From: Whitmania pigra
Taxonomy: Eukaryota > Annelida > Clitellata > Hirudinida > Haemopidae
Length of the DNA: 64,000 nt
Direction of reading: 5' to 3'
Assembly: GCA_021613335.1 (NCBI GenBank)
Contig: JAJTWR010000305.1
Coordinates: 43,501 to 107,500, forward strand
Shown here: positions 1 through 12,186 of the stretch, one piece after another
Position numbering within the stretch: the stretch's first letter is position 1
Layout of the letters: every line of letters starts with the position of its first letter
Notes under the pieces: generated by a model
What the model saw: only the letters and a program-made list of their open reading frames with translations
The model's database searches: none
What the model was told of the DNA's origin: nothing
Program-made: the position numbers and the translations under genes

Positions 1-72
1 TGGAGGTCCACTTAAAAGCTATCGGCGGTCCGGATTGTGGACCGAGGTCCGCAGTTTGAGTACCCCTGGGCT
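1..72. mobile_element. Terminal fragment of a hAT-like element at the window edge
   Basis: The sequence around 45-70 reads, on the minus strand, as a short start CAGGGGTACTCAAACTGCGG, which resembles the terminal inverted repeat of hAT elements of the Charlie type. The rest of the element lies outside the window, so neither the second terminus nor the 8-bp target duplication can be checked. Recognition is by terminal sequence only. Confidence 0.45.
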
Positions 73-460
73 ATAGGAAAGAGGCACTCATTATAATATT
101 GGTTCAACGCTTGACAAGCTAGCCTCATTATCTGTATGGCTTAAAGAGTCTTGATATTCATAATCTATTTTTAGCTCTCAATATGGATATTGGTTGGCTA
201 TGGAAAAGGACCGCTCATTATAATATTAATATTACACTAGCTTCATTATTTGTATAGCGTAAAGAGTCTTGATATTCAGAATCTATTTTTAGCTCTCAAT
301 ATGGATATTGGTGGGCTATGGAAAAGGACCGCTCATTATAATATTAATATTACACTAGCCTCATTATCTGTATGGCTTAAAGAGTCTTGATATTCAGAAT
401 CTATTTTTAGCTCTCAATATGGATATTGATGGGCTATAGACGCTCAATATTATTTCAACA
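66..460. repeat. Tandem repeat, unit about 118 bp, just over 3 copies
   Basis: A unit containing 'ttagctctcaatatggatat' followed by a 'ggctatggaaaaggaccgct' type segment and 'aaagagtcttgatattcag' recurs at about 118-bp spacing. Copies differ by a few substitutions and small indels. No open frame is carried through it, so I call it a minisatellite-like tandem array. Confidence 0.85.
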
Positions 461-1394
461 CTTGCATCATTTATATGTGTAGTTTAAATAACCTGTTTTT
501 GTGTGTTATTTGTCTTTTGTTAATGTTCATTAATTAGCCCGGTTAAAAATCCCTTTATAGCTCTCCGAGTACATATTGATATTGGGAGCATATAAAATAT
601 ATTTATAATTTGAAACAATTTTGTCAAATTAAATTATTTATATATATACGGTTAAAAGTAAATTAAATTTAATTTTGGAATAGCATTTTGAATGTTTAAC
701 AAAAGCGACATTCATTATGTGTAACTATCTTAAGTGACACAGATATTCTAAATACATATATATTATAAATTTTCACTAATTTTTTACTAATTAAACAACG
801 TTTTGTGTTGAAATAATTTGTTTTGTTTTATTTCAACATATACATAATTTATTATTATAATAGGGGGGCGTGGTTTATCTTTGTTTACTAAGGAATGTCT
901 GTATAGATATTAAACTGCGATTACTCCAGTTTGTTTCGATATAGTTTTTGTTTGGCTTAGCTTAGTTTTCATTAGGAGCCTCGTTGCTGCATCTCTCGAA
1001 ACTTGTGATTGTAGGTTCATTACGATTACTCCTGATTTCTGAAAATGTCACTTAATCAGATATTGATTTATTGATCGCTGTTAAAGTACATGAAACCAGT
1101 TTCTTAAGGATGCTGCTTAATTAATAAGTATTCAATTGCAATAAACCTGTTTTTTGTGAGCCCTTATGTCATTTTGTAAAAATTATCATATTAGTTGCCC
1201 TGGTTAGGTGGTCTTCATTATGAACTCTTTTACAGAACTTTTAACTTTTATGAAAGATATCTATGTACATTTTAAATTTAATTAATTAAATGATAGGTAA
1301 ATTACAAATACTTTGTAAGTGGTCATTGTTAAGTAATTTCTTTATGTCAAAGGTCAATTTTAATTGCTTGTTTTTATCAGTCAAACCCAAATAG
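461..1394. other. AT-rich region upstream of the Spindly gene, no gene seen
   Basis: No supported exon was found. A splice-acceptor-like 'tttttatcag' lies at 1371-1380, just before the Spindly start codon, and a stop codon sits immediately before the ATG. The most likely reading is that a 5' untranslated exon lies in this stretch and is joined at 1380, but its position cannot be fixed. Confidence 0.4.
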
Positions 1395-4300
1395 ATGAGT
1401 TTGAAAGACCTATGCCAATGTGATCATGCCCAGGAGCTTGAGAAAGCTTTTCTGGTGATAAATCAACTTCAGGAGTCGAATGCCAAAATGCAGTCCAACC
1501 TCGAGGTTGTGCTTGCCGAGGGAGATCGAAAGATTTGTGTGGGTTTTAATTTTTGTTTGACAAAATCCTTAACAGACAGTTTCTAAATATTAATTATTTT
1601 CCAATGCTTCAGCTGTTGGAACAGGAAAAGCATGGCATGGAGTTGAAGTTATCTCGTCAGGCTATGATGGCTCAGAGCTACCAGGACGACTTGGAAGCAT
1701 TGCAGAGAGAGCTCAATCAAGACAAGAAAAATGTGGTCAGGGAGATGGAATCGAAAATGTCTGAAATGACTGCCAAACACAAACTGGAACTTTCGAACGT
1801 GGAGGGAGATCTGGAAAGGGTGAAGGTTGTTGAAGCAGAAATGATGGAGAAGAATGCCAGGCTGGAAGAAATGGTGGAAAAATTGAGAGCCCAGTTGAAG
1901 GTCAAAGAAATGGAGAGGAGTACAAGTGAAAGTTTTACGACAGGGTCTTCAGAGGAGGTGGAGGCTCTTAAAAAGGAAAATGTAAATAAATTTTTTTTTT
2001 ATTATTTTGTATTATTTATGTAATAATATTTTAATATTAATAAGAAAATAAATACATATGTAATTCACATGCTATTTAGTTTAATATATAAACGGTTACT
2101 AAAAAGGAACGTCTGATGCTGTGAGTATGGCACTTTACATAAAAGGAATTAATTATACTTTGCATTGTTTATGAAAACAACGGTAGAAATTAAGCAAACA
2201 AAAGTTTTATTAATTAACCATTTATAATTGGTCTTTGTTATGATTTGATGTTACAATCTCTGGTCATCTTAATGAATCTTAATAAAATTAATCTAGTCGT
2301 GCACACACATTCACACGCAATCTCAAGATGTGGTTTTTCTTTCGTTGTAGTTGGCAATTCTGGAGGAAAACTGCCTGCTCCGGTTGAAGCTGGAAAAAAC
2401 AGAGGAGCAGATTATTGCCTGGAAAAATCAAGCTTCCCTGAAGGATTCCGAGCTGTCAAAGCTGGCCTGCGAGAGTGTCGCTTACTTCAATGAGAATGAG
2501 GTAAGTAAGGAAGTAGTCGTTAATTTTGTCTGTGATTGATGGTGGATGTGGATTATGTGATGATGATGGTGATGATGCAGTAATTTATTTTATTATTAAT
2601 AATGATAATAATTACGGTTATATTGTGAAATTGCAATTTCGTGTTTTGAATTTGCATGTATTTGAGAATTATTCTGTTTTTTTATGGAATCTGTTGCTAT
2701 TGGTTGATGAATGGATTAATTTTAAAAGCGTTTTAAGTCAGTTGATGAATTAAAAGCATTTTTTCCTCTGAATCTGATTAGAGACTGAAGGAAAAAATAA
2801 AGGACCTTCAGGTTGAGCTTGAAGTGGTAACGATGCAGTCCAATAAGAGACAAGCCAAAGGGAACTCCCTGTTTGCAGAGGTTTTTGTTACTTAACGATA
2901 ACAATAATAACAATAATATGTTAACGTGTTTATGTTAATACATAATTTTTAATTTTAATCAATATAATTTTATACGTAATACATAATTTATCTTTTGCAA
3001 TAGAGCTGCAGATTAAATGATGAATTTCCTGCTTTTAAATTTATCTTTCACCCTTGGGAAGCTGAATCTGTTCTTGCAACTCTTTCCAAGTAATTCAATC
3101 ACCTGGACACATTCTTTTCCAGGTGGAAGATAGGAGGGTGGAGGTAGAAAAGCAATTGATTGACATTCGTATTGAGAATGACTCCCTTAAGAAGCATCTC
3201 AAGATAACCAGGGACAGTCTCAACCAAGCCAAAGTAAAGTTTAATTAAAAAGTGAAGTAAATTGAGTTAACTAAGTGAAACTAAATTATTTAAAAAGTGA
3301 AATAACTCGATCATTTTTTAAAGAACCATATGTGTTTTTTGTTGTCCAATATACTTAACGAACTGACAGACAATTCTGATGCTATATCATTAACACAATA
3401 TCAATTACGTAATTTTTATTATCTCTGTTATTGTTGTTGTTATTATTATTATTATCGTTGTTATTATTATTCACTTTTTTACTTTAGATTTAATGGAACT
3501 TAATTTCAGATGCAACTGTCAGTCAAATGGGACATCAGGTCTGCCATGGAGTACAAGAACAGACTCGAAACTGTCAGAGCTGAGAACTCAAAATTACTTG
3601 AGGAAAACAGGTTGCTCAACTATAAAATCAAGGCTATGGAAGAAGAAGAGGTTTGTTGTCATTATTAATAATAATTAATTATTTATTTAATTATAATAAA
3701 AAGTTGTCCATGTAACCGTTACCAAATTTACTTGTTACTTATCTTAGTAGTTTGTGCTTATCATTACTAACATCAGATCCTTCGTGAATTTAATTTATTA
3801 TTACTATTATTATTATTACTATGATCATTCACCAATTAATCTTCAATGTACTATAACTGTCCAAATCTGACGATGTGACAACTGGTAACACATGTGCATT
3901 TCATCAGCCACTTTGATTTTTATCTTTTCCAGCAACAAATGAAGTCGGTCGTCCTCCAGAGCGAGAGGTCCAGCGTTCCAGAAGTCAGGAGATACCAGGT
4001 CCTGTTTGAGTCGAGCGAGTGAGTTCAGGTTATGAGGTTGAGGACGACACGCATTTTCGTTCGTTGGGGTTTTGCTTAGCAGTTGGAAGCGGAAAATATA
4101 ACATTTTCTCAATAGTAAAAATTATGCTTCAGATTGGAATAATAACCACAGTAATATTATATATAATTGACTACAAAAATATTATTATTTGTAAAAATAA
4201 TTTATTTTCTCCCATGTTTTTAGAGTTAATCCTGGATCATGTTGGCCAGCATTAAATGTCAAGAACTTGCAACCTAAGTATAAATTATTTATTGATTTGA

Positions 4301-5554
4301 AAGTCTTGTTGTTCTTTTTAATTTAAAGGAAAAAGCTAAGAAACTTGTCTGGAATCTTGGAAAAGAAGACAACAACTCTCCACCTGGTCGAGAACAGACT
4401 GAGGGACTCTGAGTCTGCCCTGCTGTCAGCCAAACAGGAATTGTTCAACGTCAACTCCGAGATGGACAAAATCAAGAGGAAGCTTGACGAATTAATCACC
4501 AAGTATGAACCAGGTGAGAAAGGGGTTTGTAGTTTTCGTGCTAGATATCTAATCTATGAACAAAATTAATTAGCTAAACTAAATTAGAATTGCATTTGTT
4601 GCTTCTTTCTCTATTAGCCTCTATTTTGTCAATCCAAACCCAAATGCTCATTTATTTTCAGATAACCGTGAGTCTCAACAAAAACAGCCAAAAGTCGAGT
4701 ATCACACCGAGAAACTGAACTTTGCCTCTCGAAAAAAGTTTCAACAAGCAGCATCCGGAGCTGCGGTTGGAAACAATGATGCTGCCCCTGCTTCTGCTGA
4801 AACTTCTCTTAAGGAAAAACCAAATCTGAGAGCAAGCACATCAAGATCATCTCATCAATCATCAGATCCTTCAATCCAATCTGAATTGAATGCAGTTCCT
4901 GATAACACTAAGAACATTTCTTCAGGCATGAAGAATGTAATTGAACCTTCTGAAGGAATGTTTCCAAGTTGTCAGAATGCAGAAGTTTTGAACCGACAGG
5001 AGAAAAAAAGTCGGAAAGTCAGAATTTTGGAGCCTTCTGAAAACAGTGCAGATCTCAGCAGGAAGACCTGTGAAGAATCTAAGAATAGAATTTTACAAGG
5101 ACATGATTTTAAGAGGCCTGGTGAAGTTTCTCACTTGACTATGGAGCATGGCAAGGAGAACTCGAACATGCCAAAAGTAGCTGCTGATAAGGAACAACAT
5201 CAAATGGAAGAAAAGAAGGAGGAGGCAAATAAAGTCATTAGTCTCCACGATGAACTCGCCATGTTCGCAAATGCACCTGGAATGATGAATGGGTACAATT
5301 CCATGTCTCAAGACAATGCTGATGATGTTGTTGGTGAGGATGATGGTGAAATTCACATCCTTAAGGATTTCAACAAGGGAAATATTTGTTCTCAGCAAGC
5401 TGACGATGCAAAGGTGATGAAGGGATGTACAATGGATGCAAGAGTTGTTTCTTCAAATTCTGTTTCAGACCATCCCAAAACACTTGATACAAACTCGTCT
5501 GCTGACACGGCTTATGACAAGAAGAAGAATGTAGATGCTTGCAAAACTCAGTGA
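1395..5554 (+). CDS. SPDL1: Spindly (SPDL1) orthologue, nine coding exons
   Basis: Spindly is the kinetochore adaptor that links the RZZ complex to dynein-dynactin in mitosis. Exons read by frame and GT-AG sites: 1395-1538, 1613-1981, 2351-2500, 2782-2880, 3123-3233, 3510-3650, 3933-4018, 4329-4513, 4662-5554, giving about 725 aa (human about 605). Residues 1 to about 390 are coiled coil. The Spindly box GNSLFAEVEDRR, the dynactin-contact motif, straddles the exon 4/5 junction at about 248-259. The end of the coiled coil reads KRKLDELITKYEP, as in vertebrate Spindly. The tail is Ser/Lys-rich and ends CKTQ, a CaaX box, matching the known farnesylation of Spindly. The N-terminal CC1-box region (EKAFLVINQLQES) is divergent from the usual AAxxxG core. 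The start ATG is preceded by an in-frame stop. The last exon's end is duplicated at 17520-17905. Confidence 0.93.
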
Positions 5555-5826
5555 AAGTTAATTGTTAAACCATCTATTTGTTTTTGTGGCTTTTTGACAG
5601 CTCAAACTTTATAATTCAAACTTTATTCCTTTTAAGCTGATTCTATTTAAATAATTTCTGTTGAAAAAATCTTTGGTGTCAAAGCAAGAAGCTGGCAGAG
5701 CAATACAAAAAAAATTGGTTAATTTATTTTGCATCAAAGTATTGATAGAACACAAAACCCTTAAAGAAATCTAAAAAAACCTGATGTAAAAAACATGACG
5801 CTAACAAAAGACTATATTGATCATAG
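5555..5826. other. Convergent 3' interval between Spindly and the RD3-like gene
   Basis: Only 272 bp separate the stop codons of the two convergent genes. The interval is AT-rich with A-runs on both strands and must hold both 3' ends. It was copied together with the Spindly tail to 17625-17820, and its last part again to about 24950. Confidence 0.6.
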
Positions 5827-7372
5827 TCATTCCTTGTCGCTCGGCACAACTGCGGCCCTTGAACCAGGCCTGATTTTCAGATTCGACCAACTTGATGTCA
5901 TCCTGGGTTCAGGGGACTTGTCGCTCCTGGTCTCGCCCTCCAAAGATCTAGAGATGAATGATCTCGCCAAGGCAGGCCACCTGCTTTTGCCCCTCGAATC
6001 ATGAAGTTTCTTCGAAAACAATTTGCCTTTTCCCTTGCCTATCTCTCTATAAGCCACAACGTTTATGATGATCTTGTGCACGCCTCGAAGAAGGTTCTCA
6101 GGCGACGATAACATCTCAGAGCCGTCTTCGTGAGCTGGAGGGCAAAGAAAAAGTTGCGTGAGATGGTGTTTATCCGTAGCGGGCTGTTGGACGTTGTCGG
6201 CTGCCGCTGGGTCATGTCTGCTTTCCTTGCTAGGCGAGTTTTTGGCTTGCAAGACTCTGGAAGGTGAGAATTTAGCAAATAAACTGGAGCTGGTTTTGTC
6301 AGCGAAGGATTCCGTGATGTCGGCTGAAGAAATTAGATTTTCGGACGAGTTGTTCGGTGAAATGAATAACGGAGCTTCATGACTACCGCCAGCTACGTCG
6401 TGACTACGGACATTTTCGTCGAGCGATTTCGAAGCTTCAGTCGATCTACCATCATAGGTGTCTACTTCTTGCTTACCTGACTTCTGTTGTTCCCATGTCT
6501 CGTGTATGGCCTGAAGAGAAATAGATCTTTGCAATTTATTTCAGCTAATGCAGCAATGCGAAATATAAAGCCTTCAATATTAATTTTTCCTAGGAAATGC
6601 ATTAATGAAAACAGAAGTCACACTAATGGATGGAATCAACCACTTCCTATCCAGGGTTCCAACTAGTCCAAATTTCATAGGAGTTCGGTGAAATGAAAGT
6701 CATTAAATTTTTTTCTAAACAGTTTACATTCGCTCTGATAAGGTCTTAACCAACCTTGAACGCCTTAAGGACATGACCACACTCCTCGGTTGTCAAGGTC
6801 AAGCTGAGGTTTTCTATGTCGGAAAAGAGTCTTTGTTGATTGGCTGCTGAGACGCTGTTGCCTCCGACTTCGTCGTTGCATAACAATATTGTCTTCGGCG
6901 TGTGGCGCAAAGTTAAGGATGTGTTTGTTTTCAGCCAACTGTAGTCAACGCTTTTTTCAACATCCATCTTGATCTGCTTTCTGCTTTCCAATTCTTTCAA
7001 CTTTTGATTGAAAGTTACGAATGAGCGCTTATGAATCTTTTTAAATTTGCTTTAGATTTCGATTTTTTGGTAATTTCATTTTGATTGTTTCAAATATTGC
7101 AAATTCGTTTAAAGTTTCGAAGTGGAGCTTATCACGTGCAACAATTATATGCAAATGCCTGGAAAAGATCCTGTGTTCTACTAAGTAACGGAATGTAATA
7201 TTCTTAATTAGTTAAAAACAAAACAAAATAGATTCCTTACCATGTAGCGTATTTCGTTCAAAATGGCATCCACCAGAACGAAGCCACCAGAATCAGTTCT
7301 GCTTGGCTTCATACTGTTCTTAACCAGTCTCCTCCTATATCGCTCCTTCAGATTTGATATTGACGTCGCCAT
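5827..7372 (-). CDS. RD3-like protein (retinal degeneration 3 family), three exons
   Basis: RD3 proteins bind guanylate cyclase in photoreceptors; invertebrate members have no settled role. Exon 1 is 7372-7241 (44 aa, ending in the family's first helix, FVLVDAILNEIRYM). Exon 2 ends at 6755 and contains the family signature VDYSWL followed by a helix ending GHVLKAFK. Exon 3 is 6510-5827, beginning AIHETWEQQ. Phases are 0 at both introns. The exon 2 acceptor is uncertain: 7000, 7027 and 7036 all keep frame. Predicted length is about 353-365 aa, much longer than human RD3 (195 aa); the extra part is a Ser/basic-rich tail of about 200 residues (SSENLISSADITES, SRSLEGETRSDKS) without recognised domains. 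The gene is convergent with Spindly. Family membership rests on VDYSWL, the flanking helices and exon layout. Confidence 0.75.
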
Positions 7373-8655
7373 AGGCTATCCATGCGTGAAATAGATGTGA
7401 TATTGATAAATAAACGTCTCTCGAATGAAGGCAAGATTGTCTCTAGCAAATTCTAAGGATAATCCGAATATAAATTGTACGATGTTCTCTGAAATTTGTC
7501 GTCCGAGTCACAGGTGCGCGCGTGCGCTACAGGTATTGGGAGCACCTCGTCTGACTTCCTCGTCATCTCGAGACAACTTAAAAGGTGGAAGCGCAGGTAT
7601 GGCAACATCTTGGATGGATTTCCACTGCAAACAGGAAAAAGAAATGAATGGATGAGTAGGTGTGGGCAACGCCTTTGGATGGTGGTTTAAATGTATTAAT
7701 CATCGGTATATTCGCATCAATTAATAAAAATATAATATTAATATAATATCATTATTAAAAAATAAAATCAATGTTAAGGCATTAAACACATTGGCGATTT
7801 AGCATCAGCCGGAGGTAGCTTGTGCTTTCGTAGCTTACGTTATTTTGTGGGTTAATGATATCGCCCTCAAGTCACTTTTGAAGAGAAAATTATTATTTTT
7901 TTTCACGCCAGTTTTGAGTTGAACTAACTGCGAAAGAAACATGCTCACCTTCAACTCAAGATCATAATCAAGTGATTGCCTATGCTCAAACCCGCTTTTT
8001 AATTGGCTGATTTGTCCAGCCTTTCCACTAATGGTCATGGTATTTTATGATCGAAAGGGTCAGAATCAGGTCATTCTGGTTTAGTTGAAGTATCGCTTTC
8101 ATTTCTAGGGTCAGAAATCTGCTAATTAAAGTTTATCCGATAACGGAAATAGAGACTAGTTAAATTTGGACAAATAATATTTGATTTCTGTTACTATTAG
8201 TTAACCTTGACCTATTTTAAACTGCAGCTAGGACAGCTGTCAAATGGAGATAACCATGCCAGAGAATGGCTTTGGAGTGCCATCGTTTTGGATGTTTAAC
8301 TTATTAAAATATTGCTTAAATCTTTTTTCACAAAGTGAAACAGGATTTTAAATGTACAATTATGCAGTAAAGTTTTAACGAATGAAAGAATTATTATAAT
8401 GAGACGTATATGATAATCACAATTATTATAATAAGTCTTACATGACAATCGGAATTATTGTAATATGATAATCAGAGTAACCATAGCGACTGTTGTGAAT
8501 GATGCTGACGTTCAACATTTTAAAATCGTACGCTGATCCTAGAATGGGCTAATAAAATACAATAATTATCTAATAACAATTTAATTCTCTTTTCAAATAA
8601 CAACTAAGAACTTATATTCTGACGAGAAATTCTTTTATTTCTAATTTGTATTAAT
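7373..8655. other. Region upstream of the RD3-like gene, no supported gene
   Basis: The 7373-7690 part is less AT-rich and contains short open frames such as 7425-7655, which may belong to the promoter or 5' exon of the RD3-like gene, but I recognise no domain or good splice structure. The rest (7690-8655) is AT-rich non-coding DNA with no clear repeat. Confidence 0.35.
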
Positions 8656-9020
8656 GTTTTAAAGTGATCTTCAAGTTTAATTAAAGTGTTACTATATGCA
8701 GATGATATAGTGGTTATAATGTAGATAATCTTATTTCTTTACTTAATAATAAATTGAATTTTTTTAATAATTGGTTTATTAAAAACTGTCTATCTCTAAA
8801 TATCAAAAAAATCTAATCTCATTATTTTTCGTTCTTGTAGAAGAGTAATTGAACATAACTCTTCTCTTTCCATAAATAATGATTCTCTTAACAGAGTATC
8901 ATGTATTAGATATTTGTGGGTCTTAATTGATGAGCACTTATCTTGGCTCAAATATATCTCTTACGTCCAAAACCATTTTTCTAAGAACATTGGTGTAATT
9001 TCTAGAATTCGATCATTTAT
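8656..9020 (+). mobile_element. Relic of a LINE reverse transcriptase
   Basis: At 8686-8715 the plus strand encodes VLLYADDIVV, the catalytic YADD box of non-LTR reverse transcriptases. It is followed by degenerate sequence that still resembles the downstream RT region (NNWFIKNCLSLNIKK, then stops and frame breaks). No endonuclease or 3' tail is present. It is a short dead fragment of the CR1/Jockey-like type. Confidence 0.6.
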
Positions 9021-9546
9021 TGACATTAGGAAAGTCTTCCTTGGCCAATACTGGTAAAAATTCCCCAGTCCTTTTTTGAACTTGTCCTTAAGGCGTTCAT
9101 TTTTTTCAACTCAATAATCTCCAGTTGCAGTTCTTCTGCCTTTAAATTCAAGTCCGAAAACCGCTCCTGATACTGCAGCTGGAGGTCTTTGATGATCTCG
9201 AATGCAAATTATGTGGGAACTCAGCTATTGCTTCAGCCATGAAGACCTTGCACTGCTGAAAGAGCGTCAAGTTGTTGGCCTGTACTTATTCCAAAAACAA
9301 GACAAGTTTAAATCTGAGAGACTTTAGATGGATATATAGATCAGTAACAATATTTTTCTCTCCTTGTAATCTTAGTATTACGTGAGACTGGTTTAAAACC
9401 AATTTCAAGCAAATGTGGCTAGTTGCCCAGTTGAACTGCAGCTGGAGGTTATTGAGTTGAAAAAAATGAACGCCTTAAGGACAAGTTCAAAGAAGGACTG
9501 GTAGATTTTTACCAGTATTGCCCAGAAATGACTTTCCTAATGTCAA
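9020..9546. repeat. Imperfect inverted repeat containing a copied coiled-coil exon
   Basis: Arms of about 114 bp, 9020-9133 and 9433-9546, are reverse complements with few mismatches. Each arm encodes ELQLEVIELKKMNALRTSSK or its near copy, read on minus in the left arm and on plus in the right. Next to the left arm, on minus, more of the source gene remains (ANNLTLFQQCKVFMAEAIAE, then DLQLQYQERFSDLNLKAEEL after a frame slip). This looks like an exon of an unidentified coiled-coil gene copied here and duplicated head to head. Confidence 0.7.
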
Positions 9547-9654
9547 AACGTTTGCATCAAGGTATCTTTCAATCTTCGGGATAACATAATTGTGTTAACA
9601 AACATTTTAAAGAATGAAATAAGAACAATTTGAGAACAAACTTGTCCAATGATA

Positions 9655-9790
9655 ACCTCAGGTCACTGTTGATGTTAGGAACATCAAAGCAAAAGCCAAA
9701 TCAAGAAATGTCTGCTATTTTGATTTTAGAGGAGGTGACAAACCAAAACATATGATCGAGGTTAAACATATTTATTTTAATTATCTTCTT
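9655..9790 (+). pseudogene. Orphan ILEI-domain exon fragment
   Basis: The plus strand reads VTVDVRNIKAK, then YFDFRGGDKPKHMIEV followed by a donor-like GTT. The last part and the following intron start match exon 2 of gene D (LKHMIEV, 26410-26470) at nucleotide level. The middle of the exon is missing and no partner exons lie nearby. It is a decayed fragment of an eighth ILEI gene, abutting the hAT relic to its right. Confidence 0.6.
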
Positions 9791-9799
9791 CTTTTCAAA

Positions 9800-11745
9800 A
9801 AGGACACTTTTTCCCAACTCCAAAAAATGTTTTCTTAATATTTTGTCAATATTTATTGTTCGCTAACAGCAGCTGTTATGACCAAACTTTTGATAAAATT
9901 TAACAGAACAAGAGTCATGGTACATTAGAATATGTGTGCAACGTCTCCCAAATATTAAACAAAATCTATTTCTTAAACAAAAATACAACTTTTTCACTAG
10001 TAGTAAGAAAATCTTCACTAATGCTTGTATCCGGACGTTTATAATAAGATGAGTCTGATCCTGAAAAATCAAAATAAAATTATATTATATACACATATAA
10101 ATTGTATATTTATAATTTTTAAAAAATCGAAATATGGATCACCTGTTTAATCCTCATTAACTTGAATTCGCCTTTGCTTTGCCCAAGAAGAAATAACATC
10201 TTGTAATTTATAATTATTAATCTCATCTAATAATTCTCTCCCACGAGCTAAGAGCAACAAAGAGTCTAGTCTTTCGTCTGTCATGTTTAGTAAGTAGAGT
10301 GTTTTTAACAAACTTAAGCTGACTATGTTTTCTCTCATTAGTCGCAACTGAAAATCCTGCTGTTATAACAAATCGAACGAATTTAAATGCCTGCTTGAGT
10401 GAGAATTTATGTTTATTTGCAGCCATCAAGATATCAGCCATTGTTTGAGCCTTTAAGCAAAATTCAAATAATAATTCCATCTCAGCCTGCAAACTGTTGG
10501 CATCCATTTTAGCTTTTGGTGAAAACAGTTGCAGGGCGTTTCCAATATTTCTTATTGTGAAGTTATTTTTGAAAAATGGTGTCTTGAATATTACAAATAG
10601 AGGCTTTAAACTATTTACACACTGCAACATGTTCGACATCAAAAAGTTTATTAGTGTATCGAGAACTTCCTTGAACTCCCGCCTAAAGAATGTCTCAATT
10701 GTAAATGTTGTTTGAGATTTAGCTTTGTCATCAAATCGCAACGGGGCCATTCTACGCCTGTGATGTCGCTTAAAATCGTCTTCAGCATTTACGTGTAATT
10801 TGGATGAAAATTGTTTTCCAGCCTGGATTAATTGCGTCATCTCTGTTTCACTGTTGAGGAATTCTAAAGTCTTAGTGGTCGCTTTTATGTTTTCTACGGC
10901 ATCAATAACATTCAGATCAATTGCTTCCAAAGATTCAGTTAACACTTTTACTTTGTACAGTACATTCTTCATAAACATAACAGACAGAATAAAGTCAAAA
11001 CTCATGATACGTTTGTATAAGCCCATAGCATTAGATTTAATCGTTGAGTCACACTTTTGATACGAAATTTCATAAAGTACTTCTGCAATGGCTTCTAAGG
11101 AGGTGTTCACAGCTTTCAAAGATTGAGCTCTTGCGGTCCATCTAGCACGTGACAAATTGCGCAGTTGTAAAGAGTTCTCTATTTCCTGAAATTTTTCTTT
11201 TAACGGTAGATATCGCTTGTTACTATATGTGAAAAACACGTATAATTCTTCTAAAATATTAAACATATCGGAAATGATCGTACTGGCACGGCAACAATGT
11301 TCAACTGCGGTGTTTGTTCTGTGTGCTTGACAAGGAGCACGTGGTACAAAATGGCCAACCAACTCAGATACTTTCTGTTGAGCTCCTTTAAACTCTCCCA
11401 ATATTGAAGCAGCAAAATCATACGAGTGTATCCTACTTCAATAACTGAATATCCTACTTCAATAAAAAGTGAAAAGAAAGATTGTCAGTATCAACGCCAT
11501 TGCGTTGCAAGCAACTGACTATACTCTTTCCTATTCCAGCGCCAGTCTTGTCAGTTATTTCGGTTATTTGCAAGAATCTTTCATTTGCAATTCTTTCCTG
11601 ACTGACGAGACGGATTACAATAGTCAACATGTCTTTCCTCGAACTATCTGGTGTTGAATCCGCCATCACAGTGTAGAACTGATTGTCAGAAATTTCTTTA
11701 ATGATTTTACTTTTGAGCGTGTTCGCAATTAATTGAACAAATTCA
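9800..11745 (-). mobile_element. hAT transposase relic (DUF4371/hAT_C type), frameshifted
   Basis: Minus-strand frames 11669-11454, 11401-10223 and 10347-10147 together cover much of a hAT transposase. The N-terminal piece has DSTPDSSRKDMLTIVIRLVS and KTGAGIGKSIVSCLQ, typical of the catalytic-core region of this family. The middle is the long alpha-helical domain. The end (FSVATNERKHSQLKFVKN, then NMTDERLDSLLLL in another frame) is the hAT C-terminal dimerisation region. At least two frame breaks make it inactive. No termini are seen. Its internally deleted relative at 18591-20135 retains both termini and supplies the ends missing here. Confidence 0.85.
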
Positions 11746-12186
11746 TTTTGAATTTCAGAGTTTTAACATGCATACATAGCCGAGTAATTAATAGTCCTAT
11801 TTTATCAATATGCCTAGGCATATACTCAATCGAAATATACATTTTAGAAACAATTATCATTGTCTATTCGACCATTTGCCAAGTCGTTTGAACCTAAACT
11901 GCGCGGTGCGATTACAAATACATTTCTATCTCAGAACTAGGGAACTGCCCTCCCAAGCAGTGACATGGCCGAGATCAGCCAATTAATTAATAGCACGTCA
12001 GAGAGTCGCTCGTTTGCATAAGGCCTGGACCTACTTAGTAATTAACCTCGATAAGGTTATTTTTCAAATTAATAGTTTCCATTATTCTTAAAATGTATCA
12101 TGATAAATAGTAGTCCTACGTTATCAGTTTGCCTGGAGATTAATCAATAAAATATTTAACAATGATAATCTAATTCTAATCTCTTT
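11746..12186. repeat. Partial copy of the 5'-flank repeat (gamma) of the PAN-ILEI genes
   Basis: This stretch shares long near-identical runs ('ttctatctcag', 'gccgagatcagccaattaat', 'aataatagtttccattattc' type segments) with the sequence immediately upstream of genes A, B and C (15290-15900, 23920-24540, 37850-38610). No PAN-ILEI gene remains beside this copy, suggesting that it marks a fourth, deleted unit. Confidence 0.7.
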
